A model generated the notes under the pieces. It was not told the origin of the DNA, did not search any database, and saw nothing but the letters and a program-made list of their open reading frames with translations. From Paraspadella gotoi (lineage: Eukaryota > Chaetognatha), in assembly GCA_051294375.1 (NCBI GenBank), contig CM119264.1:11073832-11137831 (forward strand): a stretch of 64,000 nt of DNA. Reading direction: 5' to 3'. The position numbers and the translations under genes were made by a program. Shown one piece after another: positions 12,482 through 24,073 of this stretch; the stretch's first letter is position 1, and every line of letters starts with the position of its first letter.

Positions 12482-15400
12482 CTAAAAACTGAGAGAACCT
12501 TCCTGGATTCGAGTGAAATCGTCCCGGTTTAGTCGCACGTATCGATCCGCCGTGGCGTCCAAAAAATAAACGTCGTCATCAGTTCTCGTCACGTCGAAGC
12601 CGACGCTTTTGAGGTCGGATTTGATTATCTTGAAAGTACCCGTGATTTCCAAGGGTTTCTTGAGAAGACGCAGAAATATGGGGACGGCGTAAGCGGGCAA
12701 TCGTCTCTTCAATTCTATCAACAACTGATCCAAGTCTAACGCGTCGTAGAAAACGTTCTGATTGACGGTCAATCTTTTCCCATGACCTTTAGCAAAATTG
12801 TTTTGGTACGGAGCACCTTCGCTGTCGCTGACGTTCATGACAGCCATTCCGGCACGGCCCTCCGTACCCGGGACGAGGACTCCGAAAACGGCCACGTCCT
12901 CTCGTCGACCGAGAACCTCGGCGATGACGGCTTCGACCTCGGCAGTCGATACGTTCTCGCCCTTCCAGCGGAAACTATCCCCGATGCGGTCGCGAAAATA
13001 AACGTAGCCTAACTCGTCCATCATCATGATATCGCCAGAGACAAAGGCCCGGTCACCTTAGGAGCGCGCACGATTATTATTAAAAAACTTCTTATTAGAG
13101 AAAACGTTTTTATCTTTACCTTGATACCAGACATTCTTCAAGACTCTCTTATTGCTTGCTTGACGATTGACATAACCATCAAATTGCAGTAATCGATCCC
13201 CTTCTGGGATGCGACCGACCAACTGACCTTCCTCCCCTAAAATTATATGTTTTGAGTGACATGAAAACATACAAATGCCATTTATCTAAAAATCCAGTTA
13301 AGTTTTGCAGACCTGGGAGACAATGAATGCAGAGACCATTTTCGTGACGAAGCACCTGTTCATTATTCTCATCCATTTTTATAATTGAGATAGGATGTAT
13401 TGCTCTGAAGAAATTTAAGTAAATAGAAAAATTAGAAGCGGATTTTTTTTAAATACAAAACAATAGCGGTTAGAACCTGAACAACGGGGTCGTAAAGCCA
13501 ACCGCTCCAATATGGTTGTCGATGTTTAACATATTGGCATTTCCTTCGGTCGAACCATAAAACTCTCTAAAAATATTTAATGTTATATTATGGCAACAGC
13601 CCGGTTGCCTGTTGGCTTTGGGGGCTTCCGACCCTCAGTGACGCATCCAGTCTCTGACGCGGTTACCTTAGGACGGTCTCGCTTTGCCAACGCAGAGGGA
13701 AGTCGTTAGGACTGGATGGAACACTACGCCCGGGATGTGTTCCCCCTCTGAGCCAATGGATTTGGCTGAATGATGGTGGACGTGAGGCGGTGTGAATATA
13801 CCGCCACAATATCATAGTTTTCTGGATTTTTTTTCCTTCGCAGTGCAATACAAATACTTTTTTAGCCTTTTTAGCCTATTTTTAATAGAAAACTTGAAAG
13901 TTCCTTTTTGAATAATAAATATCCAGACTTTAATATGAAGAATAAATTTTAAAAAAATAAACAATCTTAATCTTTTATCATAAAGTAAAGTAGAAGATGA
14001 CTATAAAAGAAGAAGCTAATGGTAGGGGTAGCCGCACTCATTGGGGTGAGTCAAAAATTTAGAGCGAGTACATGCTAAAACGAAATTTATACATTTTATA
14101 CTTTCAATGGACAAAAAATTTCATATTTGTTTTTATGTTAAGTAGGTCAAAAATAAGAAAAACCATAAAAAATCATCATCTTTCGATGATTTTCAGTTTT
14201 TACTGAGAAAATAAGTCTTATATGAACTGAGATATGACTCAAATAAATTAAAAATGACATTTTTTAAAGATTTTTGGGGCTTTTTTTGGTAGTATCTCAA
14301 TAAATATTTATCGTAAAGAGTTGGCAATAGGCTCAAAATAAAGGTCACATCTTATAGTTTCTAGTCCATATATATTAAGTAAAATTATATCATATCATTA
14401 TGGTAAATTATTTAATTAATATTTTTTCAACTTTTTTGGGGGATGATGTGCCTATATTTAAGCTTGAAGAAAAAGAGAGAGATCGAGCCAAGGGTTTTGA
14501 GGGACCCTGAGATTCACAGTGGGCGCGATCTGCGTCGCCGGAGATGCCCTCGCGCCCCGGTCCGGTGTTTCTCGTCGCACCCCCTCCTCATGCTGTTAGG
14601 CGCTTGTCTTCCGTTAGCCCTCGGTTCGGCGCCTCGGGCCGCGCGCGCAGGGGCCGCTGCAACCCGGCACCAGTGGTGTCGGTTCGGGGGTGGACAGCTA
14701 CACGCAGCCCTGGGAGCGAGCGCAACGGCTGGAGGCCTGGAAGTTTTTGAAGGACGCCCTCAACGGGTTTCAAAGGAAATGCAAGGATTCGCTCGCCAGG
14801 AGATGGAAAGATTTCCGCCGGTGAGCCGTTAAATGTGGGATGTTCTTTTATTCGAAGTCGTTTTGCAAATCTTGTTATTTGCCCCTTCGCATCAATTTTT
14901 GTTTCTCTTTCTTTCTTTCTTTCGTTTTTTATTTTTATATTTTTGTTCACACGCCGCGTTTTTTCCCTCGTTACTGAAGGCCTAATGTGGGGGGTTTCGA
15001 ATAAGAATCTGTAATTCTGAATGTGAATTATGATTCTTATCGAAACCGCTCCCACAATTCTCCCGCCGCCAGCCCCTTTCCGCCTCCGGTGGAGTGTGGT
15101 CGCGGGTGTGGTTCGGTTTCCGGTTTTTTTTCTGTGTGTGGTTTAGTTTCAAATATTTTCTTTTTTGCTGATATTTGTGGATAGAGAGAAAGAAAGGGGG
15201 GGTTTCCTCGATTTGATATGTAATCTAATTTCCGTTTTTTTGCTTACGTTTCATGTGATTCTTATCGAACGGACGACTTCCACTTCGCCTTTCCCTTCGC
15301 CCTGGTCCTTACGAGTCCTTCGCTTTCCAGAGAGAGTCCCGCCACGGCTCCTGCCTCGCCTCTAGACGCAAACGCGTCGCCTTCACCGCCTGGACGGCAC

Positions 15401-18400
15401 ATGCGGCGTCGCACTCAGCTCCGGGACTGGAACAAAACCCCATCGGGAATGGAGAGGTTGAGGTCCGACCCAGACGTCGATCGGCTTTCTACGCCTTGCA
15501 GCCGCCGCCAAGGAGCGGCGTCGCCGTCTGAATGGAGTTTTCGAAGCAATGGCGTTTCGCTTCGTCACGTCTCGGATCAGGGGAGTTGCGAGAAGCTGGA
15601 AGTCTCGACAAACCTCCGCAACCTCGCGCCTTCGTCGTTGGGTTTTGGACCACGCCTCACGCGGCGTCGTTTCCACTTTCAGATCAACGACGGGTGTCTT
15701 TGAATCCCGCCTTCCGAAGCGGCTATCTACACCAGTTATCCTGTCTACGCGTCAAACATTTACGCACGATGGCAGGAGGCGGGCGCGTCGGGTCACGCCG
15801 CTCTTTTTTGTCGGCCAGACGAGCTACGCGCCTTTTGTCGGACGCCAATCAAAGGCGGGTATTTCAGCGGATCAGGTGGGTGGAGCGCATCTTCCTCGCT
15901 GGCTTCGCCCCTACGCGATATTGCGTCCATCCAGGCAACCGCGTTCAAACGCTGCGCTTTTGGAAGTTTGAACGTTCGGTTTTGTCGAAGGCGCCGTCGC
16001 GAATCTGCGTGGGCGTGCAGTCGCCGCTCCACGAGAGGTTTTTCTTTCGGAAATCGCTCGGATCAAGTTTCGTCAGAGGGTCAACGCCGCTTAATCCGAT
16101 CCGCCGCACGCCCTCGTTTCTTGATAACGTCGTCAAGGTTCAAAGCGTCGAAGTCCAACTTCCAAGCCGCGGAAGAGCGGCAAGAGCCCTACTCGTTCAA
16201 AGTCGGGAAACGGCAGGACAGGGGAGCCCCCAAGCCTGCGAAATGACGGGTTTCTCCGCGATGCAGTCGCCGTCGTCCGCTGCAGGCCCTGCTTCAAGAT
16301 CGGATTCGTCAGGTCGGCCGACCTCTCCAATTTTGACAAACATTTCGGGCTTCAAGATCGCCGATGCGAGGCGGATCCCACCCGTCTTCCCGTCCTGACG
16401 ACGGCGACGCATCTTTAAGCGAGAGGGACAGCGCGGTCGAAGCGGAAATCTCCGCCGCCTTAGGAGAAGGGTTGCGGATCGGGAGGTAGAGGCCTCTCCG
16501 GGTTTTTACTCCAGGATCTTTCTTGTAGCCGAAGAAGGAATGGAGGGTGGAGGCCCATTCTCACCTGAAGCGTCCTTCAACGCCCGCTTTTCCCTCTCAC
16601 CTCCGTATTTCCGCATGGAGGGGTCCAAGGAAGAAATGTTTCGAACGGGGAGATGGGGCGCCTCAATCGACTACGCGAACGCTTATCTCCCCCTTCCGCT
16701 TCACCGAGAGCATCGAAAGTTTTGTCGATTCATTTGGAAGGGTCGGATCCTTCCAGTACAGGTTCTTCCCTTCGGTTTGGCGACGGGCCCGTGGCTTCTT
16801 CACGAAGACAACGCGCCCGCTAGTTCAATGGTTTGAGGCAGAGGCTTTCGTTGTCTCTTCTATAATGACGACATCCTCATCCTGGGCTCATCCGAAGGAG
16901 GAGTGTCACCAAGCGACGTTGAGGGCGGCCAACTGCTCTTGGAAGGCGGGTTTTTCATTCCCACCGGGAGAAGTCGAGCCTGACTCCTCTCAGTCCTTCG
17001 ATTTCCCTCGGTTTTTCATTGGGACGGTCGCTTCATCAGCTCTCGCTTCCGCGCCCAAGTTTTGGAATCGATCCCGGATTTAGCGACTTCACTCCCTTTC
17101 GTCGTCTCTCCCGCCGCGGCGTTTAGTCCTTCAGTTTCTCGGACTACGCCACGGCGGCCACGCTTCGCAGTTCCGCTTCTCCGTTGCCACTTCGCCCAGG
17201 ATTCAAAGGAACGTCACACGCGTCCTACACTCCGAGAAGGATGCTGATCGCCAATCGCTGTTAGACGCTTCAGCGCGGGAAGGATAGAGTGGTGGCAGTC
17301 CGCTTCGCCTGGAGGACTGCGTCGCGCCGGTGGACACGAATTCTGCTCCCAGAAGATTGCGCCCACAGTAGTGAACGACGGATGCGCTCGCAGGAAGGTT
17401 GGGGCATCCTTTTCCAGGGAGAGCTTCACAGTGGGACCTGGGAGGCTGCCAGATGTCCATCACCATAGTCAATGTGAAGGAGTTCATGGTGTTTGAAGAA
17501 TCTTCTCTCTCGATTCGGAGCTCTTTCTGAGAAATACGAATCTCCTTTGGGGTAGGCCCGACAAGCCTGGTGTCGTTGCTCTGTCTCCAGCACGTGCAGC
17601 CGTTCGCGGAGGCTACACGAGGTTGTCCCGGGAGTCTCTGGCTGAATGCCCATACCTGGGAATGCCGTATCAAATCACCGGGAGTCACCGTCGTCAGAGG
17701 AAGAACTTGGTGATCTGGAGTCGGCGTCTAGGGGACGCACCTATTGGCGGATTGGCCATCTCCTTCCACGGATCTTCCGTCAAGATCTGCGAGACCTTCG
17801 CACTCCCTCCATCGATCCTTTTTGCGACGAAGGACTCGACGCAGGTGCGCCGTTTCCTTCCTGGAAGGCGGGGCGCCAACGGATGGGTGGTTGGACGCTC
17901 TTCGCGCCAATTTGGATCTTCGATCGGCATTTCTCTGTTTCCATCCACGCACCATCTCTCCCGAGCGTCATCCGGAAGCTGGAGGAGTCGTCGGGGATCT
18001 TCCTTCTGACGCACCCTTTCTGCCAGCCCAGAAGTGGTTCCCGTCGTTTGTTGAACCTGAAGATTCTGGAGGCTCGACGCCTTCGGTCCCGGAGGAATCG
18101 CCGTCTTCGACCTCAGCACAGGATCTCCGCCGCCCGCAAAGCCGACGTCTCAAGCTGGTCGTTGGGAGATTTTCCGGCGGGCGAACCGACCTCGACGACC
18201 TCACGACTCGGCTTCGACAATTCAATCGCCGACAGCTTGGAGAGGCTCCGACGCGAGATCGTTACGCCTCGAGCCTGGACCTCCTTCTGCTTCTTTCCTT
18301 CAATGTGAAAAGGAAGTTCGAGGACTTGATGCGTCTCTGAAGATGTTCTGGAAAGTACCTACCCATCTCGTTGGGTTAGGCTTGTCGTCAGCACGGTGAA

Positions 18401-21400
18401 CCTTCACCGCTCAGCGATTTCGGCCACCTTGCCGGCACAGGGATTCGTACTCGGTGGGGGATCACCCCCTCGTTCGAACGTTTTCTCAAGGGGAGCTCGA
18501 GCGGGAGTCCCCCTACTTCGCCGGATGTTTCCTCCGTGGGATGCGGCGTTGGTTCTACGCGTTATTTGGACGTCGTCGCCTCGGACCGCCGTCTCCCCGC
18601 TCACGTTTCTTCCGGCGCTCTCATCTTTTTCTTTGGCAGCTGTTTCGGCCAGGAGGCCGTCGGAGATAGTTTCCCGCTTAAGTGTGATCAAGCCACTGCT
18701 CGCTCGGCCGCGGATAAATGGGCTTTTTGTTTTCGTCCAAGCTTTTCCAAGCAATCGCGTTGGCACATGGCCCGTCTTCAGGGTGGGGAAGCCCTGCCGG
18801 CGTCATCGCGTTGCCCCATTGCGGCTCTGAGGGGAGTGGCTTCGAGTCCGCGAATGTTTAGGCCGAGCCGTCTCAACGTTTTCCTTTTCTGCGCCCCATT
18901 TCGCCGCCCTTTACTCCGTTCGCCTCAACGGTTTGCGGCGATCCTAAAGGCGCTCTTTTTGGAGGCGAATGTCGACGCTCGCCAGGAATCTACTCGTGCC
19001 ATGGCGGTCCTCGGAAGCTTCGCCCGCGGGCGTCGATCTCGGCGTCATTCTCAGGGCCGGAGAGCTGGTCCGGAGATCAGACCTTCTTCCGGTTTTATGC
19101 GGGACGTCTCATGGGGCGCTTCGTTTGGCGTTTCTGCGGATAGTGACGCGTGCCCCGGCTCAGCAGCACTTCGACAGAGTGATGCAGCGTCGGGACTGGG
19201 CCCTGCAAGCAGCTCTGCTGCCGCTGAGGCCGTGAGAAGTATTTTTTCGTTTGACTTTTGTTTCTGTTTCACAATGTCTGGGTACAGAGCGGTGTCCTCG
19301 CCTTTTGGGGAGACAAAAGGTAATGTGGGGGGGGTTTCGATAAGAATCTAATTCCATTCAGAATTAAACAGATTTTTCTTANNNNNNNNNNNNNNNNNNN
19401 NNNNNNNNNNNNNNNNNNNNNNNNNNNNNNNNNNNNNNNNNNNNNNNNNNNNNNNNNNNNNNNNNNNNNNNNNNNNNNNNNTTTTTCCTATATAGTAATA
19501 TAATATTTTTAATTAGGCTAGTATGCTCAGAAGAAAGCATTTTTTACAAAAAATATTTTAATACTATAATCTATGCTCATGATAGATTATTTTAACGCTG
19601 TCTACATTAGCATTTAAATTTCATCGATAATGGCTACTAATGGTACTTTTCTTACATTCTTATTTCGGAAGACGTCAGTATCGATTTAAATTTTAATTGG
19701 ACCTCTTATCGCGGAGAAATCTTAAAAGCATCAAAATCTCGCCCGTCTTTTTCAACACAATTGCTTTTTATTATTTTCGCCGATTTTGACTGCCACTTAC
19801 AAATCTATAAATCCTGTGGTTAATTTAAAATTTTTTTAAAGTTCTTCCTTTCATTTTCTTTTAAAATAAAAAAAATGTGATGCAAACCGGATTATTTTAT
19901 GTCAAAATTATTATGAGACAAAAAAGGAAAATGGGAAACTGCTCTCTAAGTAGCCATAGCCAATGAAATTTAAATGCTAATGTATACAACGTTAAAATAA
20001 TCTATCATGACCATAGATTATGGTATTAAAATATTTTTTGTCTAAAATGCTTTTTTCTGAGGGTACTCGCCTAATTAAAAATATATTTACTATATAGAGC
20101 AAAAAATATTTTTTTTTAAATCTTTAAATTTTTTGATGGATTCTGATAGAGCATAAAAAGTTAAACAAGAAATATAATTACAGCTTTTAAAAATTCTTAT
20201 ATTTTCTTTAAGTGAAAATATAAAAAAAACTAGATAAAATTATCGAAAGATGATTGATTTTACAGTTTTTTCTTATTTTTGACACACTTATCGTAAAAAT
20301 ATTTAAAAAAGAATCATACTTTGTACTTTTTATGAGCTAGCTGAATCTGGTCTTAAAATTTAAAAATTCAAAAAAAAATTTTTGGCCTTTCTTATCTATA
20401 AATAAATTTTTAAAAATTAATTACTATGGTATAGAGCCATATTAAAAATTTTTTGTCCATTGAAAGTATTAAAAATGTCTAAATATTCGTTTGAGCATGT
20501 ACTCACTCTAAATTTTTGACTTACCCTATTGAGTGTGGCTACCCCTACTCTAAGGAATAGAAAGGAAAGAAAGAATAGAAAGGAAAGAAAGAATAGAAAA
20601 GAAAGAAAGAATAGAAAGGAAAAAAAGAAAAGAAAAGAAAGAAAAAATAGAAAGGAAAGAAAGAAAAGAAAGAATAGAAAGGAAAGAAAGAATAGAAAAG
20701 AAAGAAAAAAAAAGAGTGACGAGAAGAAAGAATGAAATAAAAACCCGATGTTGCGATAGCTAAATGATAACATTCAAGAATGCGATGCCTAATTTTACGA
20801 GCTCAATCCTAATTAAAGTTTTTTTTTAATAAAAACGCAGAGAAAAGCCAAATCGTTTTCGGACGAATCAGCAGAAGCAGCAAGAGAAAACTTTTTCTTT
20901 GTCAAATAAACTGATCAGCAGACGCAGCCCCTGAGAAAAAAAAAGAAAGAGAGAGAGAGAGAGAAGCCAAATCGTTTTCGGACGAATCAGCAGCGGTAGC
21001 AGCAGAGGCACCCAGAAAAAAAGAAAAATCAAAAGGCAGCAGCAGAAGCAGCAGGAGAAAAGAGAGAAAAAGAAGAGCTGTAGACTCTTTTTTCCCTATG
21101 AATCAGTGACAAGGGAAAAGAGATAGGGAGAGAGACATGTAATTAAAAGAGAAAAGAGAGAGAGAGAAAGAAATATAAAAATAAAAGAGAAACATAAAAC
21201 ATATTTAATAACTGTCCAGACACTATTTTAAGCACATCGATGATGAGAAGCTGTATAAAAATTTTCAGCTTCATACACCCAAATTTAATCATAAAAAAGG
21301 CGATCTATAATTTGGAAAGCTGACGACGACGACGACGACGCCACTTATGCGCAAAAGCGTTACAATATCGTCGCAAAGTGGTTTTAAGATTCTACAAAAC

Positions 21401-24073
21401 TCAAAAGGGATTAGACTTTTCCCCTGGCTTATTTGATATCAAAATCTATATCAAATGCCATAAAAAGAATAGGACAACTCTTCAGACACAATGATATCGG
21501 AATCGCGAGTTTTTAAAACTTTTCTACCAGAATATCTCTCAATCGCGTTTGTAAAATTGGTTGTCAGATACGAAAGGAATTGTCTATTATTTTTAAAGCC
21601 GAGCTAGCTGCCTTTGAAAAACTTACCCAATTTGTTTAATGCCAAATCGGCTTTGAAAGTTTGTCCATAAAAGAGGTCTGAGTCCGTTACCTACGGCAAG
21701 TCGAACTTTGTGAAACGTATCAGACTTCTTGGACGGTTGAGCTAAGAGGTACCGACATATCTCACCTACGTTACCAAAAAAGTAATAATTAAATAAAAAT
21801 GGGTTGGAAATTTAATAAACAAGGAACGGTTATTCTAATGTGTTGCGCCGCATTACTTTTCTTTTTACTTTTTACTTTTTACTTTTTTTTAAAAAACAAA
21901 AGGCGGCGAAAGTAGTCGCTTAGATTTGATTTTTAACAAATGAGCAAGTTATAAGCGTTTTTAACGTATGTGGGACAGACCGACGGACAGACATACCGAC
22001 CGACAGACCGACCGAAAAGTGACTTATAGAGTTGCTCCGCGAGTACTCGCGACGCAACTAAAAATTATAAATTCGAAGTTTCTTACCGATATATTGAATA
22101 ACAGTGACATCGTATTTACGGCAATCGTCCCAAAAATTTCGAGCGGAAAATTTTTTGGGCAACACGACGGAACAACCATGCATCAAGGCAAGTCCGACTC
22201 CCACGTTATTTCCTGACCAGGCGAAAAGGTTTTTTTTAGTGTTTATTATCAAAGATGGACTTGATCTCACCCAATCGTCAGGTACGGGACCCGGGATTAC
22301 GGTCACGATAGAAAAATTTGGTAGAGCCCCGTTAAATCGTACCGGCAGCATGGTAAAGTGGCAAGCAGCAATAAACTACATCGTCTGGAGTGATGTTAAA
22401 CGCTTTCCTCATGGCGAAATGAGACACGTAATAGCGTTGTTGACGTATGATGGCAGCTTTGGGCAAGCCTAAAAAGTTAAGAATTATTCTTTATATAAGG
22501 CACATCATCGAAATAGACTTGGTTGGCCTAGTGATGTGATTGCTCGTCTCCTTCACGAATCACCAGAATGCCGACGAACTACAGACCTTAGACTGATCAT
22601 TGGTCAGTGACCAATGACCGACAGAGGAACCGACGGAGGGATTAACGGTCGACATCCAAACTCAAGAAAGAACTGGTTAATATTGTCATCACCTTTGTTG
22701 TAACCTTTGTCATCGTTACCTTTGTCATCACCTTAATCATTGTTTGTCGTTAGTAAAACTATTGTCAACCTGAAACTTGCCTTCACTTATTATTTACACT
22801 CCTTATTGACTAAATGTCAACGGCAAAGGTCATACAAAACAAAATAAATTTAAACATTACAGGAGATAATTTTCAACAATTTGTCAATCTGTTTATGCGT
22901 AAATTGGAAAATTAACAAAAAATGTATTCACCCACTTATAAGAGAGAATATACAAGTACTAATACAGATTTTAAGCTTCAGCTATCAACCACGTCCCGTC
23001 TTTTATTGTTATCACCTGTAGTCCCTGAGGTAAAAATGAAGCTCAAAATGTCTCCAAAAGTCGTCTTGGCTCTGGCTTCGTAAGGCACGGGTTTAGGCGA
23101 TTGTTTAAAAATGTCAGTTTTGAAGTCGCAAGGTAATTCGGAGTCATATCGTAAAAGGGTGAAACCGATGGGCAGAAGATGACGGGCATTGTCAACGGCG
23201 GCCGAATGAGCTTCGTCGTAGATCAAACATTTAGCGTCGACAGACTAAGCACACAAGTTTCCAATTACTACGTCTAACAATTGACGTACTACTAATACAA
23301 CGAGTGCTCTTTTGTAAAAATAATACTTTCAAATGCTTCATTTGTCTAAAATTTGTCAAATTTCAAATTTTCGACTTGAATTCGTCGATTTTTTCTTTCG
23401 AAAACAGATTCTCTCTGTATCTATCATCGCTTCAAAATGAGATTTAGAAAAACTCACCATTATGGAATGCGTTAGACTTTGCAATCGCAGTTTAGAGTTG
23501 ATTAACGCGACAGGAACCCCTAACTTTGAAAGACCCAACCAAAAACATATAAATTCTGGTCGGGACTCCATCAAAAGCCCCACAACGGGGAGGTCGGAAT
23601 ATCCGTGTTCAAGAAAAAATCGCGCGATGCGATTGCTCATCTCGTCGACCTAAATAAAAAATGTAGGCAAGTTTATTTAAGAAATAAAAACACGTCGAAT
23701 GCTTAAAAAGGTTGACCTGAACGAAAGTCCATTTTTGATCTTGGTAGAAAAAGCAGACTTTGTCGCCGAATTTCGCAACAGTTTTTGCGAACAAAGACGG
23801 AATGTTTTCCCCGTTGGACACGTGCTTTCTAATAATCAGTTTCATTCGGGCGAGGATGGAAATCCCTTTGAGGTCTCGAGTTAAGGTTCGCAACAAGATT
23901 ATCGTCGTGCGCCATCCTCCGAGCGCCAAAGAGGCGGCGACGAAGGCGGAGAACGTTCGAATAGCGAGATCGTAAACTCCTAGGGACTTGCGATCGCTAA
24001 AGACAGCTATGCAGATGGCTATAGCGCTAGACAGCCAGTAACGAAACTTTTCAATCTCTCTCCACAACTTCAT
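12482..24073 (-). CDS. SLC27A: Long-chain fatty acid transport protein / very-long-chain acyl-CoA synthetase (SLC27 family), complete, 10 exons
   Basis: Membrane acyl-CoA synthetase that takes up and activates long and very long chain fatty acids. Exons: 23717-24073, 23458-23649, 23016-23244, 22343-22468, 22087-22212, 21627-21765, 13477-13566, 13313-13404, 13120-13236 and 12482-13056, all with GT-AG introns. The CDS is 2043 nt (680 residues), normal for SLC27. An N-terminal hydrophobic segment is followed by the AMP-binding motif FIFTSGTTG (about residue 255), [28 protein letters not shown], then [16 protein letters not shown], the FATP motif [38 protein letters not shown] and [18 protein letters not shown]. 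The exon at 21627-21765 has no internal ATG and is easily missed. Intron 6 is 8.06 kb and is filled with nested transposons. The paralog number within SLC27 is not resolved. Confidence 0.95.
13591..13830. repeat. GC-rich island of unknown nature in SLC27A intron 6
   Basis: About 240 bp that is clearly GC-richer than the AT-rich intron around it (for example GGCTTTGGGGGCTTCCGACC and GACGTGAGGCGGTGTG). It begins about 25 bp beyond the end of an exon. No convincing coding frame, tRNA fold or second copy in this window was found. It may be a SINE, a fragment of a larger GC-rich element or a non-coding RNA. Confidence 0.45.
14487..15012 (+). mobile_element. Terminal fragment of a DIRS-like element abutting a fuller copy
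   Basis: A GC-rich stretch (14510-14830) sits abruptly in AT-rich DNA and is followed by a T-rich tail. It ends AATGTGGGGGGTTTCG (14984-15000), the same terminus found at the right end of the DIRS element at 19322. The inverted terminus of the neighbouring element follows immediately (15005-15059). I read this as the 3' part of a second copy joined end to end with the fuller copy, or as a remnant of an internal complementary region. No intact ORF. Confidence 0.6.
15005..19382 (+). mobile_element. DIRS-type tyrosine-recombinase retrotransposon, degraded, in SLC27A intron 6
   Basis: Inverted termini of about 57 bp (15005-15059 versus 19322-19382, sharing GATTCTTATCGAAACC) enclose about 4.3 kb of GC-rich DNA. 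In order on the plus strand: a gag-like arginine/serine-rich region (15.3-16.4 kb); a reverse transcriptase around 16.55-17.08 kb with the active-site motif [10 protein letters not shown] (YNDD at 16861-16872); an RNase H segment reading [19 protein letters not shown] (about 17382-17445); and a C-terminal tyrosine recombinase with STRAMAV (Arg at 18995-18997) and [14 protein letters not shown]...TFFRFYAG (Tyr at 19096-19098). These parts lie in different frames, so several frameshifts have accumulated. No integrase or LTRs are seen, as expected for DIRS. The right end runs into an assembly gap. Confidence 0.85.
19382..19481. other. Assembly gap (100 N)
   Basis: Exactly 100 Ns, the conventional scaffold spacer, at the junction between the DIRS terminus and the palindromic element. 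The true length and content here are unknown. Confidence 1.
19482..20108. mobile_element. Palindromic (foldback) AT-rich element, about 620 bp
   Basis: The first ~150 bp (TATATAGTAATATAATATTT, TTTAATTAGGCTAGTATGCT, GATAGATTATTTTAACG, TAGCATTTAAATTTC) recur as the reverse complement at about 19970-20100, with a loop between them. No coding capacity. It resembles a foldback or MITE-type element nested inside the larger inverted repeat. The gap hides its outer left border. Confidence 0.75.
20547..20720. repeat. Purine microsatellite, AAAGAATAGAAAGG-type units
   Basis: Imperfect tandem array of AAAGAATAGAAAGG/AAAGAAAGAAAAG units, almost pure A and G on the plus strand. It directly abuts the end of the outer inverted repeat, so it may have been its poly-purine target or may have expanded from the insertion edge. 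Long Lys/Arg or Phe/Ser ORFs crossing it are artefacts of the repeat. Confidence 0.9.
20839..20996. repeat. Direct repeat containing CCAAATCGTTTTCGGACGAA
   Basis: Two copies of a roughly 33 bp sequence (GAAGCCAAATCGTTTTCGG then ACGAATCAGCAG) about 120 bp apart, followed by CAGCAG-rich and GAGA-rich low-complexity DNA up to about 21180. No gene recognised. Confidence 0.7.
21880..22065 (+). repeat. Dispersed GAC-rich repeat with palindromic core, copy 1
   Basis: Has GGCGGCGAAAGTAGTCGCTT-like sequence, then an array of GACAGACCGACC units, then AAAGTGACTTATAGAGTTGC and the 14 bp palindrome CGCGAGTACTCGCG. It lies in the SLC27A intron just downstream of the exon at 22087-22212. A reverse-complement copy is at about 53545-53710, and a short GACAGACCGACC remnant is at 59586. 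Class unknown. Confidence 0.75.

Larger units (their letters stand above)
14022..20549. repeat. Inverted-repeat pair bracketing the whole transposon cluster
   Basis: The left arm (about 14022-14215) starts TAGGGGTAGCCGCACTCA and the right arm (about 20225-20549) ends with its inverted copy, ACTCAATAGGG-type sequence on the minus strand. Matching blocks include AGTCAAAAATTTAGAG, AGTACATGCT, CTTTCAATGGACAAAAAAT and TCATCTTTCGAT. The arms are separated by 6.5 kb. The GC-rich DIRS material, the 620 bp palindrome and the assembly gap all lie between them. I infer an older AT-rich inverted-repeat element that later received the other insertions. Confidence 0.75.

Noticed and set aside
14984-19382. 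LTR retrotransposon interpretation of the GC-rich element
   Set aside because: Ends are inverted rather than direct repeats, there is no protease or DDE integrase, and a tyrosine recombinase follows RT/RNase H, which fits DIRS.
20417-20773. Phe/Ser-rich and Lys/Arg-rich frames across the purine microsatellite
   Set aside because: Translation of a simple tandem repeat.
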